Positions 26,512-36,160 of a stretch of DNA of 64,000 nucleotides are shown here, piece by piece; the first letter of the stretch is position 1; every line of letters starts with the position of its first letter. Source of the stretch: Turicibacter bilis (GTDB lineage: Bacteria; Bacillota_I; Bacilli_A; MOL361; Turicibacteraceae); contig NZ_CP071249.1 of the NCBI RefSeq assembly GCF_024499055.1, forward strand, positions 186,001 to 250,000. The letters are read 5' to 3'. The translations under genes were made by a program, and so were the position numbers. The notes under the pieces were generated by a model. It made no database searches and was not told the origin of the DNA. It saw only the letters and a list, made by a program, of their open reading frames with translations.

Positions 26512-28572
26512 ATGAAAAAATTTTTAATGATTTGTACGCTTCTTTTTATCCTCCTTTTCCTGTTGATCACCAATCAATTTTATTATTTGATGGATGATGA
26601 AAAGATGCTGAAGATACCTTTTAGTATTTCAAATCAACAAATTTATCAAAATGTTCAAGGGGAGTTAGAGCCATTTGACATGATTGGAATGAATTTGACG
26701 TCAGCTCTTCCAGGAAGTTTTCCTAATGAAGAGGAATTGGAGGAATCCCTTTATTTAGAATGGTTAACCTTAATTCAACAATTGGGGGTAACGGTTTTAC
26801 GGTTACCTGACTTGATGCCGCTGACCTTTTATGAAGCTCTGTTAACGTTTAATGAAACACAGTCAACGCCCCTTTATCTTTTACAAGGTATAGCTTTTGA
26901 TGAGATCGCATTGGCAGATGGTATGGACTTACAAGCGTTGCGTGAGCCTTATGTAACAAAAATAAAAGGAATGATTGATTGTTTGTACGGTGGAGCATAC
27001 CCTGAAAGTGAAGAGTTGCCACTCTCAAATCAGAGCGTGGACGTATCCCCTTATTTACTTGGTTATAGTTTAGGAATGGAATGGGGGAGCCATGATCTTA
27101 TTTTTTCTGAGATTATGGGAGAGTTGACCCCTTATGAAGGAATATATTTTTATACAACAAACGAGGCTTCTAGTGTGGAATCATTTTTAGCGGAACTGAT
27201 GGATGAGTTAATCCGCTATGAATTCGATCACTATGGAACTCAACATTTAATTACTATGGTAGGTTCAAATATTGAAGAAACATTGAACTATTTAATGAAA
27301 CATAAAAAAGAAGGAATGAGAGGGGAACAAACAATCAAAAAAATTGTTGATTTAAATCAAATTAAAACAACGGATGCACTCGAAAGTGGTTATTTTGCTT
27401 CATATCACTTATATCCAGTGTTTGGTGAGGGAATGAAAGATTCCGTTGCCTCGATGTTAGTAGCCCTTGAGAATACTCATGAGATACCAGTCGTTATCTC
27501 TGAATATGGGCTTCCATCAGCTAAAGTCATTTATAAAGAGACAACTGAAGAGTTAGTGGGGATTAATGAGGAAGAACAGGCAAATGCATTGGTCATGATT
27601 TATGAAACCCTTAAGCAATCCAATGTGATGGGAAGTTTTGTATCAGATTGGCAAGATCGCTGGGATCGAACAGCCTGGACGACCGTCGAGGAAATCATTT
27701 TAGATCGTAGTCCTTATTGGAAAAATGAACTGACGTATTTACAGTCAGGGGGCTTATATACGTTTGATTCCTCAACCAGTTATCCAGATAATCGAACCGA
27801 TGATTGGAAGGATGAAAACGTGTTAATCGAAAATGAGCAGGTTCAATTGTCCGTCAAGTCAGATGAAGCAGGACTGTTCTTTTTGATACAGTGGAACGAA
27901 ACACCTCCGGCAGATGTTTCGTATTGGATTGATTTAGATGTCACCCCGAATTCTGGGAGTATTTCTTATGAGAAAGAAGGATTAAGTTTTGATCGACCAG
28001 TCGATTTCATTGTTAATATTGATGCCAATAACCAGAGTCGTGTGTTAGTTCAGCGATATTATCACACTTATGAATTTTTACAAAATCGTCAAAGTCTTCA
28101 AATTCGTCCTGATCAAATCGAAGTTTCTTCAGATATGGATGAGTTTGAACCGATTTTAATGGAGGTCAAATCAAGGAAATATGATGAAAATCAAGAATGC
28201 TTTATCGACCCGGTGGTGCAAGAAGCAGGGCGTTTACTTGAAGGAAATGCAAATCCATCTGCCCCTGACTTTAATTCATTAGCTAATTATTATAGAGGAG
28301 AAGGTTATGTGGAAATTAAAATTCCATGGGGGATTTTAAATTTTGCTGACCCAAGTACATGTCAAATTCATCATGACTATTATGAAAACTTCGGTATTTC
28401 ATCGTTTCAAATTAGTGCTATAGGCATTGGATTAACTATTAAGTCTCAAGACTCAGAAATGATGCATCTATCTTCAAAAAATTATAGTTTAACATCATGG
28501 ACGTCACCAACATACGAGCCACGATTAAAATTAGCGTATAATTTATTACAAGAAGCGTTTTTATCAGATTAG
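26512..28572 (+). CDS. Membrane-anchored glycosidase-like protein (TIM barrel plus beta domain)
   Basis: A 686-residue extracytoplasmic protein with an N-terminal signal anchor (FLMICTLLFILLFLLITN). The first 380 residues look like a glycoside-hydrolase TIM barrel: GMNLTSALPGSFP, GVTVLRLPDL, LGYSLGMEWG (candidate acid/base Glu) and IPVVISEYGLPSAK (candidate nucleophile Glu at a strand end, as in GH2/GH5/GH17-type clans). The C-terminal 250 residues look like a beta-sandwich, beginning near the SSTSYPDNRTDDWKDE segment. I cannot name the family. Its position before the HEAT and synthase genes suggests trimming or anchoring of the secreted polymer. Confidence 0.7.
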   Translation: MKKFLMICTLLFILLFLLITNQFYYLMDDEKMLKIPFSISNQQIYQNVQGELEPFDMIGMNLTSALPGSFPNEEELEESLYLEWLTLIQQLGVTVLRLPDLMPLTFYEALLTFNETQSTPLYLLQGIAFDEIALADGMDLQALREPYVTKIKGMIDCLYGGAYPESEELPLSNQSVDVSPYLLGYSLGMEWGSHDLIFSEIMGELTPYEGIYFYTTNEASSVESFLAELMDELIRYEFDHYGTQHLITMVGSNIEETLNYLMKHKKEGMRGEQTIKKIVDLNQIKTTDALESGYFASYHLYPVFGEGMKDSVASMLVALENTHEIPVVISEYGLPSAKVIYKETTEELVGINEEEQANALVMIYETLKQSNVMGSFVSDWQDRWDRTAWTTVEEIILDRSPYWKNELTYLQSGGLYTFDSSTSYPDNRTDDWKDENVLIENEQVQLSVKSDEAGLFFLIQWNETPPADVSYWIDLDVTPNSGSISYEKEGLSFDRPVDFIVNIDANNQSRVLVQRYYHTYEFLQNRQSLQIRPDQIEVSSDMDEFEPILMEVKSRKYDENQECFIDPVVQEAGRLLEGNANPSAPDFNSLANYYRGEGYVEIKIPWGILNFADPSTCQIHHDYYENFGISSFQISAIGIGLTIKSQDSEMMHLSSKNYSLTSWTSPTYEPRLKLAYNLLQEAFLSD

Positions 28573-28584
28573 AAAGGGGGAGAA

Positions 28585-29676
28585 GTGATGAATGTCTTTA
28601 TTATTGTCTTAATGGTTGTATTCTTTATTTATCTCATTTTCTGTACCGAATTGTATTTAACTTGGTGTGTTCATCGAGAACATCGATATGAAAAAAAGTT
28701 AAGACGACATGACAATTTTAAATTAGAAATTCAAAGTCAGCTCGAAGCCGTTAAAAACAATCAACCCCTTTCACCTACTCAATTGAAGAGAGTTCTTTCT
28801 TTATTAAAAAGGCAGGTCTATTTTGATTTGTTTAATGAAGTCATTATTGAAACCTATCAATCAGAAGACTATCGTCCTGTTATTCGTCAATATATGAATT
28901 ATTTTGATAAACTATTAGAGCGATTAATAAAGAAAAAGTTAGGAGCAAATGATCTTTTTAAATTAAAACTATCTAAATTAATTGGCTATTATCAGGTCGA
29001 TTCACCTCAAGTCCATCTGTTTTTATTAGACTGCTTAAAACAAAACTCGATGTATTTGAAGTTAAATGTTTTAATGTCATTATCACAAATTGGAAATGTT
29101 ACATCATTTTATGATGCGCTATGTTATATTTCTAAGGAATATGTTCTTTATAACGAAAAATTATTAATTGATATCATGGCAAAATTTACTGGGGATCAAA
29201 CTCGCTTAAATAATCAGCTGTTAGAGTATTTTAGTGAGTTTACAAAGGAATTTCAAATAACTTTAATCCACTATTTTACGCTCAAATCTTGGCAGCCTAT
29301 TGAACCATTATTACTTGATTTATTGGAAAGAGGAGAAGAAAAGGAGAAAGAACTGCATTTAGGTGCAATTAAGTATTTTACAAATTACCCCAGTTCAATG
29401 ACCAAGTCACTGTTTTTACATTATTTAAAGCATGCTGATTGGGAATATCGAGCCCTTAGTGCAAAAGCTTTACAACATTTTTCACAAGACGACGTTATTA
29501 ATCACCTATTTGCGGCAAGTCGGGATCGAAACTGGTATGTCCGATTTAACTCAGCTATGACTTTGTGTTCGTATCATATAGATGAGAAAATTCTGAGTTA
29601 TATCGAACATACGGAAGATCATTATTCAAAAGATATTTTGTTATATGCATTATCCTTAAAGCAACAGGCTAGCTAG
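28585..29676 (+). CDS. Membrane-anchored HEAT-repeat protein
   Basis: A 363-residue protein with one N-terminal helix (VFIIVLMVVFFIYLIFC) and a long all-helical cytoplasmic part. HEAT-like repeats are visible at YLKLNVLMSLSQIGNV, LHLGAIKYFTNYPS, WEYRALSAKALQHFSQDD and WYVRFNSAMTLCSY; the tryptophan/tyrosine-arginine starts are typical. HEAT repeats mediate protein binding, so this probably docks regulators or the neighbouring synthase at the membrane. HEAT proteins next to processive glycosyltransferases occur in several exopolysaccharide loci. AGAAAGGGGGAG precedes the start. No enzyme motif is seen. Confidence 0.82.
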   Translation: MMNVFIIVLMVVFFIYLIFCTELYLTWCVHREHRYEKKLRRHDNFKLEIQSQLEAVKNNQPLSPTQLKRVLSLLKRQVYFDLFNEVIIETYQSEDYRPVIRQYMNYFDKLLERLIKKKLGANDLFKLKLSKLIGYYQVDSPQVHLFLLDCLKQNSMYLKLNVLMSLSQIGNVTSFYDALCYISKEYVLYNEKLLIDIMAKFTGDQTRLNNQLLEYFSEFTKEFQITLIHYFTLKSWQPIEPLLLDLLERGEEKEKELHLGAIKYFTNYPSSMTKSLFLHYLKHADWEYRALSAKALQHFSQDDVINHLFAASRDRNWYVRFNSAMTLCSYHIDEKILSYIEHTEDHYSKDILLYALSLKQQAS

Positions 29677-29710
29677 TAGGAGAGAAGTTATTAAGAAAGT
29701 AGGTGAGTAG

Positions 29711-31138
29711 ATGCTAGAATTCGTGGTCGATAGTATTAATTATTTTTTCATGATTTATATTGTTATTTATGCTATTATTTTCTTTATTTCGACAATTTCA
29801 TCTATCATTGAGTTAGAGAAAAATAGAGTTTATCGTAAATATGAGTATACATTTGGCTTAAAAAGTGAAGAGAATTCGATTCCCATTTCTATTTTAGTTC
29901 CAGCTTATAATGAATCACAGACTATCATTGATTGTATTGAATCTAATATTTATCTGGATTATCCAGAGTTTGAAATAATTGTAATTAATGATGGGTCAAC
30001 GGATGAAATGGGAGAATTGGTTCGTCAGCATTTTAAGTTAAAAGAAATAAATCGCCCGATCAAACGTGTTGTCCCTTGTCAAAAAGAAATAAGCATTTAT
30101 GAAGGAAAGATTCGAGAAGGCATCAATCTAATTTTAATCAATAAAGTTAATGGAGGAAAAGCAGATGCTTTAAACATGGGAATCAATGTAGCTAAGTATC
30201 CGTTGATTGTGTGTCTAGATGCAGATTCTGTTTTACAGTATGATTCACTGAGTGAGATTATTGTTTCTTTTATGAAAGATAGTCGAACCATTGCCGTTGG
30301 TGGAAATGTAAAAGTCTCTAATCAAGTCGTATTAGATAAAGGACGAGTCATTGAGTATCTGTCGCCTAAAAAGTTTATTGTGATGATGCAGCTCATTGAG
30401 TATTATCGCGTTTTTTTAAATACAAGGGTTTGGTTTAATCAGTTTAATGGGAATTTGATTATTTCAGGGGCCTTTGGGTTATTTCGTAAAGATGCTGTGA
30501 TTGCAGTTGGAGGCTATGATACCAATAGTGTCGGTGAGGATATGGATTTAGTCTTAAGATTACATTCTTTTTATCGTAAAAACCAATTACCTTATCGAAT
30601 TGGCTATGAGCCACGTGCAATTTGTTGGTCCCAAGTTCCTTCGAGTTTAAAAGATATAAAAAATCAGCGTCGACGTTGGCAAATTGGATTGATGACCTCA
30701 CTGTTTAATCATCGTTATATGGCATTCAATTTTCACTATGGATTTATTGGTCTATTTTCGTATAGCTATTTTATCGTATATGAAATGTTATCGTGCTTAG
30801 TCGACATTTTTGGGTTAATTTTTATTATGATTTCCTATTTTACCGGATTTTTAAATTTCTCATTTTTTATTACTTTTATGCTGATTTATATTATATATAA
30901 TATGGTGATATCTATTGTAGCCATTAAATGCGAAGAATTTATGTTTCAAGGTTCGTTATCATTTTGTGATAAAATGAAGCTCATTTTATTTAGTATAATT
31001 GAGAATTTCGGCTATCACCAGCTTCTTTCTTTTTATCGGTTAAGTGCTTTTATTGGCTATCGTCAGCAAAAGCATCAATGGAAAAAAATTAATCGAGTTC
31101 AACATAATAAACTCAAGCCGCAAATTTATAAAACATAA
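29711..31138 (+). CDS. Processive family-2 glycosyltransferase (polysaccharide synthase)
   Basis: A 475-residue integral-membrane synthase of the hyaluronan/cellulose/poly-GlcNAc type. One N-terminal helix precedes the GT-A domain: ISILVPAYNES, VINDGSTDE, NKVNGGKADALNMG, CLDADSVL (metal-binding DxD), SGAFGLFRKDAV, VGEDMDLVLRL (catalytic-base ED) and NQRRRWQIGL (the Q/RxxRW product-site motif). Four or five C-terminal helices from about residue 345 would form the export channel. The set is what a single protein needs to polymerise and secrete a beta-linked glycan. The sugar cannot be read from the sequence. It is the last gene of the operon. Confidence 0.93.
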   Translation: MLEFVVDSINYFFMIYIVIYAIIFFISTISSIIELEKNRVYRKYEYTFGLKSEENSIPISILVPAYNESQTIIDCIESNIYLDYPEFEIIVINDGSTDEMGELVRQHFKLKEINRPIKRVVPCQKEISIYEGKIREGINLILINKVNGGKADALNMGINVAKYPLIVCLDADSVLQYDSLSEIIVSFMKDSRTIAVGGNVKVSNQVVLDKGRVIEYLSPKKFIVMMQLIEYYRVFLNTRVWFNQFNGNLIISGAFGLFRKDAVIAVGGYDTNSVGEDMDLVLRLHSFYRKNQLPYRIGYEPRAICWSQVPSSLKDIKNQRRRWQIGLMTSLFNHRYMAFNFHYGFIGLFSYSYFIVYEMLSCLVDIFGLIFIMISYFTGFLNFSFFITFMLIYIIYNMVISIVAIKCEEFMFQGSLSFCDKMKLILFSIIENFGYHQLLSFYRLSAFIGYRQQKHQWKKINRVQHNKLKPQIYKT

Positions 31139-31147
31139 AAATATAAG

Positions 31148-31395
31148 AAAGAGGGGCTGTCTCAAAATAAAATGTAACCTATAGAATAGATACTGTAAAA
31201 AGAGGCTACTCTATGAACTACTACGTGTCAAGTAGATAATAATAAAAAACTAGGTTATAGATCAAAATGTTGAAATTGAAGCATCTCCTACATTGATTTA
31301 AAGAATTAATCACTTTTTTAAATCAAATCATCGTTGGCACAAGCCATTTTATTATCAACAAAATTGCTAATACATTTTAATAAAAAAAGAACTTT
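31148..31395 (+). mobile_element. Insertion-sequence remnant, family uncertain
   Basis: Starts with GGGGCTGTCTCAAAA, a form often seen at IS termini. One frame with stops then reads VEIEASPTLI, stop, RINHFFKSNHRWHKPF, which resembles a transposase end. Too short and broken to assign a family. Confidence 0.4.
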
Positions 31396-31442
31396 ATACG
31401 GCACGAAGTCTATACTTTATTGGACTTGTGCCGTATTTTTTG
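31396..31442. terminator. Strong inverted repeat / terminator
   Basis: ATACGGCACGAAGTC pairs with GACTTGTGCCGTAT (G-U allowed) across a 12-nt loop, followed by T7 on the + strand. It can end rightward transcription from the operon side and overlaps the 3' end of the leftward IS3 remnant. Confidence 0.75.
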
Positions 31443-32567
31443 AATTCGTTTTGAGGTATAATAGTGAATGTAGTCAATAATGAATTGTTTAACTTTTGCT
31501 AAAGTTTGTGGTGAACTCAAGGGTGGCATCTCAACATTGAGATAACTAAAGAAGTTTTCGATACAAGCATTCTCCCAGCAGTTACCTTTGCGGGACATCG
31601 ATTCTATCACTTTCATTTTAGCTACTTTTTTTATGTATTGAGGATGAGTAAATTGAAATCCTTGATCGGTATATAAAATGGCCTCGGCCTCTAATGGCAA
31701 TTGTTCTAATTGCTTTAAACAGTCGTAAATAAGTTCCAAATTATTGGGTACTCCAAAGGAATACGCAATAATTTGGTTATGATATAAATCTTTAACCGTA
31801 CATAAATAAATCCAATTTTTATATGGTTTTTTCACTTGAATATAAGTCATATCTATCGTTAATTTTTGAAGAGGCTTATCGCTTTGAAAATGTCGATTCG
31901 AGATATTTTCAATCGTCCCATGAGGTTACTTCGCATGTTTAAAACGTGCTTTTCTTATTTTACAAACAAGTCTATATTTATGCATAATCCGACGAATATA
32001 TTTGTAATTAACGATAAGGCCGAATTCTTCTAATAAACCATGTTTCATCTTAATCACGCCTATAATTCCTTGGTGTTACTCAAAAAGTTGATGAATCAGT
32101 TGAAATAAAGCTTCATCTTTTGTTTGTTTAGGTGAAGAACCAACTGTTTTAAGTCATTTATAATAACCTGAGTGTGAAACCTCTACTAGTTGAAGTAAGA
32201 GGTTTAGTTTGAACTGATTTAGATAATCATGAATCAATTGAAATCGTTCGAATTTTGTTAACATCCCCTTTTTTGCTTGATTGACTTTTTTAAGTATAGT
32301 ACCTCAGCACGTAGATATTTAACTTCTTCCTCTAGGGACATAAAGGATGAATTCTTAGGTCTTCCTGTTGACTGTGTTCCTCGTCGTTCAATGAAGGCAT
32401 CACTTCCATTATCATTGAATTATTTAACCCAAACATTCACCCATTTTTTATCCTTGATTCCTAATTCATTAACAATTATTGAGCGTGGAATATCGGCTTG
32501 ATACATTTTAACAGCTTTCATTTTTAGTTGAGAAGAATAGGTGTAATTTTTATTGATTAATTTTAAA
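31410..32567 (-). mobile_element. Decayed IS3-family (IS150-like) element, orfA and orfB broken
   Basis: On the minus strand orfA begins MSLKLINKNYTYSSQLKMK at 32567 (helix-turn-helix), meets a stop after VNVWVK, and continues FNDNGSDAFIERRGTQS to the end of a leucine-zipper-like tail (VKYLRAEVLYLKKSI). orfB (from about 32264) has stops after HSGYYK, HQLFE and RFKHAK. The integrase core is readable: LTIDMTYIQ (first D), ILYTDQGFQFTHP (second D) and SRKGNCWENACIENFFSYLN (catalytic E). The normal C-terminus is altered. Ends and target duplication were not found. Confidence 0.8.
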
Positions 32568-32597
32568 GACATAAAAATGCCTCCATCATAGACATTT

Positions 32598-32634
32598 AGA
32601 CTCCCTATTATGGTCAATAGAGAGTCTTTTTATT
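32598..32634. terminator. Terminator-like hairpin
   Basis: AGACTCCCTATT pairs with AATAGAGAGTCT around ATGGTC (internal mismatches), with a T5 tail. It lies just outside the IS3 remnant. Confidence 0.55.
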
Positions 32635-32904
32635 TTTTGTCTACAATAGAGCTACTATATCAATCATACTGTTCTTTTTATATAGTTATAGATGAATATT
32701 ATGAGAGAGGGGAACTCTTTGTATTTTTTGAATTTTGTGATATAGAAGAGTTATATCTAGAGGAATATACAGGCAATCGTTTGGGGCACATTGTCAAAGT
32801 TGGTCAGATTGTTTATAATTATGTAATAAAGCGTTATTATGGAAAAAAATTTAGTTCATGTAAATAATGTTAAATTATGTAATTAGAAAGGGTGTTACCA
32901 CATA

Positions 32905-33657
32905 ATGAAAAAGCGGGTAAAGGAAAATATTATAATAGGAGCAGGATTAGTTACCTTATCATTGTTATTACATTTTGTTCATGTCCTTATCTTTAAAGAT
33001 ATTCATCATACGATGATTTTTTTAGTTGCTGATATTGCTTTTATTCCAATGGAAGTTTTCTTTACTAGTATGATTTTAGAGCGTATGTTGGAAAGACGTG
33101 AAAAAGAACATGATAAAGAGAAACTAAATATGCTTGTTGGTGTATTTTATGCAGAAATTGGGACACAATTATTAGCATACTTTGTTGATCAAGATGATCG
33201 AGTTGCCATTTGTAAAAAATTACGTATTCAAGACCCATCGATTTGGAATGATGCCTATTTTAAACGTTTACAACAATTGAACTCATCTTATCACTATGAA
33301 GTTCAATTAGCCAAAATTGAATTAGGCGATTTAAAACATATGTTGCATGAAGGAAAGAATTTATTAATCACTTTAATGACAACAGAAAGTTTACATGATC
33401 ATGAGACGTTTACTGAAATGTTAATGTTAATTATGCATTTAAAAGAAGAGTTAGATGTGAGAGATATTACTTCTTTATCTGAAGCTGAACGTCAGCATTT
33501 AGAGCAAGACATGTCGGCGTTATATCGCTATTTAACTTATGAGTGGTGTTATTATTTAGATTATTTAAGTAAACATTATCCAGGATTATTCAATACCGCT
33601 ATTATGTTAAGTCCATTTAACAAAAAGCATCAACGTTGTAGTTTAGAAACTAACTAA
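32905..33657 (+). CDS. Conserved-looking protein with two N-terminal membrane helices
   Basis: A 250-residue protein of unrecognised family. Two hydrophobic segments (IIIGAGLVTLSLLLHFVHVLIF and MIFLVADIAFIPMEVFFTSMIL) are followed by a charged stretch (ERMLERREKEHDKEK) and a helical cytoplasmic domain rich in His, Leu and Glu. AAAGGGTG precedes the ATG by about 10 nt. The next gene starts 16 nt later, so it is probably co-transcribed with the S66 peptidase gene. No enzymatic motif is visible. Confidence 0.75.
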   Translation: MKKRVKENIIIGAGLVTLSLLLHFVHVLIFKDIHHTMIFLVADIAFIPMEVFFTSMILERMLERREKEHDKEKLNMLVGVFYAEIGTQLLAYFVDQDDRVAICKKLRIQDPSIWNDAYFKRLQQLNSSYHYEVQLAKIELGDLKHMLHEGKNLLITLMTTESLHDHETFTEMLMLIMHLKEELDVRDITSLSEAERQHLEQDMSALYRYLTYEWCYYLDYLSKHYPGLFNTAIMLSPFNKKHQRCSLETN

Positions 33658-33672
33658 GAAGGGGCGATAGGT

Positions 33673-34560
33673 GTGACCTTATTAAATCAGCATCAAGCCG
33701 TTGGGATTATTGCTTTATCGAATGGATTAAGTGAAAGTCAACGTCAAACAATTGAACAATTAGAAGTTGTATTAGCTAAACTAGGGTTAGAAATGAAGTG
33801 GCCAGCTTCTTTATTTAAAAAGGACAGCATTTATCATGCAACGGATCAAGAACGTGCAAAAATGTTAATGGATTTTTATGAGGATAATCATATTCAAGCT
33901 ATTTTTGATGTTTCTGGTGGTGATTTAGCCAATGGAGTATTACCTTATTTAGATTATGATATCATTCGCAGTCATCCAAAGTTGTTTTTTGGCTATAGTG
34001 ATTTATCGGTTGTAGTCAATGCCATTTATGCTAAAACGAGTCATCCAACGTATCTTTATCAACTTCGAAATTTAGTTGGATCCATGGCAGAGATTCAGCA
34101 AGGAATGTTCCAAGAAACGTTGATGCAAGGAGGAAATACACTTTTTAATTTTCAACCCACATGGATTCAAGGGAAGAAAATGAAAGGTGAGGTTGTTGGT
34201 GGAAATATTCGCTGTTTCTTAAAATTAGCTGGAACTGAGTATCTACCATCTTTTGATGGAAAAATCTTATTACTTGAAAGTTATAGCGGCGATGTGGCGA
34301 AGATGGCCACTTATTTAAATCAATATAAACAACTTGGAGTTTTTGATCAAATTAATGGTTTGATTTTAGGCCACTTCACAGAAATGCAACAAAAAGGATA
34401 TGAGCCCGATATTGTTTCATTAGTCCAAGAGATTGTCGGTAATCAAGATTTACCCATTGTGAAAACGGATGATATTGGACATGGCCCAGATTCAAAGTGT
34501 GTCATTATTGGTGAACTTTTGACACTAGGACGTGAGGAGGGGAATGGAAATGAAGGATAA
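33673..34560 (+). CDS. S66-family peptidase (LD-carboxypeptidase/MccF-like)
   Basis: Cytoplasmic serine peptidase of 295 residues that in known members cleaves L,D-bonds in recycled cell-wall peptides or detoxifies microcin C. The S66 triad is present in order: Ser in FFGYSDLSVV (about 115), Glu in ILLLESYSGD and His in DIGHGPDSKC. The N-terminal VGIIALSNGLSES and DVSGGDLANGVLPYLD are also typical. It starts at GTG with AAGGGG upstream. The next small gene overlaps its last 11 nt, which suggests translational coupling. Whether it acts on murein tetrapeptides or an antibiotic cannot be told. Confidence 0.92.
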   Translation: MTLLNQHQAVGIIALSNGLSESQRQTIEQLEVVLAKLGLEMKWPASLFKKDSIYHATDQERAKMLMDFYEDNHIQAIFDVSGGDLANGVLPYLDYDIIRSHPKLFFGYSDLSVVVNAIYAKTSHPTYLYQLRNLVGSMAEIQQGMFQETLMQGGNTLFNFQPTWIQGKKMKGEVVGGNIRCFLKLAGTEYLPSFDGKILLLESYSGDVAKMATYLNQYKQLGVFDQINGLILGHFTEMQQKGYEPDIVSLVQEIVGNQDLPIVKTDDIGHGPDSKCVIIGELLTLGREEGNGNEG

Positions 34561-34726
34561 ACAAAAACAAAGTCATTGTGGGACTTGTGAGTACAATGTC
34601 AATAATTATTGTACGAGTCATCATGGCTACTATTTTCATGGAGAAGCCATTTCTGATGAAGAGGTTGAGTGTGAGGATTGGGTGAAGAATGTTCATGCTT
34701 ACCCATTTTTGATTCAAGAAAAATAA
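34550..34726 (+). CDS. Small cysteine-rich protein
   Basis: A 58-residue protein with a possible zinc site: HCGTCEYNVNNYCTSHHGYYF followed by CEDW near the C-terminus. GAGGAGG lies 10 nt before ATG 34550; an earlier ATG within the upstream gene lacks a ribosome site. It overlaps the end of the S66 peptidase gene by 11 nt and shares its operon. The family is not recognised with certainty; function unknown. Confidence 0.7.
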   Translation: MKDKQKQSHCGTCEYNVNNYCTSHHGYYFHGEAISDEEVECEDWVKNVHAYPFLIQEK

Positions 34727-34773
34727 TCAAATAGAGACTTTAATGATATAGGTGAAACTTAACGATTGGATGA

Positions 34774-34808
34774 AGCCATAACTCCTGAAAAGGATTATGG
34801 TTTTTTTG
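34774..34808 (+). terminator. Rho-independent terminator
   Basis: AGCCATAA pairs with TTATGGTT around a 13-nt loop, followed by T7. Confidence 0.75.
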
Positions 34809-34877
34809 TTGTCATTTTACAGAAAATAAAGACATAAAATTTTAGTGTTAGACTATTTATGGGGGAGGATGATTTTC

Positions 34878-35291
34878 GTGTATTGTCGTCATTGTGGGAA
34901 AGAATTGAATGAAAATGCTGATTATTGTACAAGTTGTGGAGTGTCAACGAACAAAGGGAATGCTTACTGTTCGTTTTGTGGAGCAGAGACGAATGAGGCA
35001 GCTGACGTTTGTGTAAAATGTGGAGCCAAGTTAAAAAAATTAAATGGAGAGCCTAAGTCAAAAATTGTAGCGGGACTATTAGGAGTGTTCTTAGGAGCAT
35101 TTGGGATTCATCGTTTTTACTTAGGCTATACAACAATTGGAGTCGTTCAATTAATATTAAGTGTTCTACTTGGATTTTTTACATGTGGTGTGACAACTGC
35201 GATTGTTGGTCTATGGGGATTTATTGAAGGTATCTTAATTATTTGCGGAACAGTAATTACGACAGATAGCGATGGAAATTTACTACAGTAA
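34878..35291 (+). CDS. Zinc-ribbon TM2-domain membrane protein
   Basis: A 137-residue protein. Residues 1-55 hold two zinc ribbons (YCRHCGKEL...YCTSCG and YCSFCGAET...CVKCG). Residues 65-125 form a TM2 domain with two helices and the signature GVFLGAFGIHRFYLGYTTIGVVQLIL. GTG 34878 is chosen because GGGGGAGG ends about 10 nt before it, whereas the in-frame ATG at 34869 is too close. TM2 proteins are often linked to envelope homeostasis; no specific role is known. The DUF2752 gene follows 3 nt after the stop, a common partner for TM2 proteins. Confidence 0.88.
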   Translation: MYCRHCGKELNENADYCTSCGVSTNKGNAYCSFCGAETNEAADVCVKCGAKLKKLNGEPKSKIVAGLLGVFLGAFGIHRFYLGYTTIGVVQLILSVLLGFFTCGVTTAIVGLWGFIEGILIICGTVITTDSDGNLLQ

Positions 35292-35294
35292 CCC

Positions 35295-35654
35295 ATGATG
35301 AAATTTCGGTATTATCGACTCATATGTTATGTTGTAGGACTCATTGTTATTTATTTGATTCCATTAGGAGCTATTGAAAACCATCGATTATGTCTATGGT
35401 ATCATTTATTTCAAGTCGATTGTTTTGGGTGTGGGTTTACCCGTTCCTTTTTTTGTTTCATGAACGGGGAGCTTTTGAAAGCTATTAGTTATAATAAAAT
35501 GGTCCTATTCGTTCCATTGGGGTGGGCAATTGTGATTCAAGATAGTTGGATGATCATGACCAAATCAAATCGATTGAGTTTACTGGAACGAACCTTTATG
35601 CATGGAGCACGATGGTTATATCCTAATTTGAATCGCTTTAAAAAACTTAACTAA
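35295..35654 (+). CDS. DUF2752 membrane protein
   Basis: A 119-residue membrane protein. The DUF2752 signature is the cysteine loop VDCFGCGFTRSFFCFMNGE (usually CPGCGxTR), placed between an N-terminal helix (LICYVVGLIVIYLIPLG) and a third helix (MVLFVPLGWAIVIQDSW). Function is unknown. It follows the TM2 gene almost without a gap and has only a weak ribosome site of its own, so it is probably translated by coupling. Confidence 0.88.
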   Translation: MMKFRYYRLICYVVGLIVIYLIPLGAIENHRLCLWYHLFQVDCFGCGFTRSFFCFMNGELLKAISYNKMVLFVPLGWAIVIQDSWMIMTKSNRLSLLERTFMHGARWLYPNLNRFKKLN

Positions 35655-36160
35655 ATCTACTTCAGATGCAATGTTATTAATAGAAACATCATCTATATCC
35701 TATGATTTAGCTAAGAAACCGATGGGTTCATGATACGTAGCTGGATTTTAATTATTTTGTCGATGAATCATTTCATCGACTTTTTTTATCGTGAATGATA
35801 AAAACGTTCTTGGCGAATTTTGTTATTAAAATGAACTTATTAAGCTGGAGCATCGAGCTCTAATGGCTTATGTTTCATCAGTTCGTTCATCTATCAAGGA
35901 GAATTTACGTAAAAATCTTTAGAAATAAATGATTAGAAAAAGCCCCCTTTCGAGTCTCTATCGTGAAAATCAACTGTCCATTTGAGATGAATCGTTAAAT
36001 GGACTGGATATCAGGAAGCGAAAAGTCATTGAATTCTTGTTATTCATTAATGATCCAATCCATCCTATTCATCCTTCATCTATAGCACGCTATAAAATGA
36101 ATAGATGTTGAATGAAAAAATGTCAAACAGGTAGAATTTCTACTTGTTTTTTTATATCAA
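35655..36160. other. Intergenic region with two hairpins, no gene seen
   Basis: Contains a hairpin GTCGATGA/TTTCATCGAC at 35759-35780 followed by T7 (probable terminator of the TM2-DUF2752 unit) and a second at 36126-36153 (AACAGGTAG/CTACTTGTT, T7) just before the birA promoter. Nothing coding is evident between them. Confidence 0.6.

Noticed and set aside
31148-31442. tRNA or rRNA gene
   Set aside because: The strong inverted repeat at 31396-31442 ends in T7 and has no cloverleaf. I saw no tRNA-like CCA/TTCGA pattern anywhere in the window.
32610-32867. 85-codon open frame after the IS3 remnant
   Set aside because: It starts inside a terminator-like hairpin, has no ribosome site and no recognisable domain. 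Its Tyr/Phe-rich composition fits AT-rich non-coding DNA.
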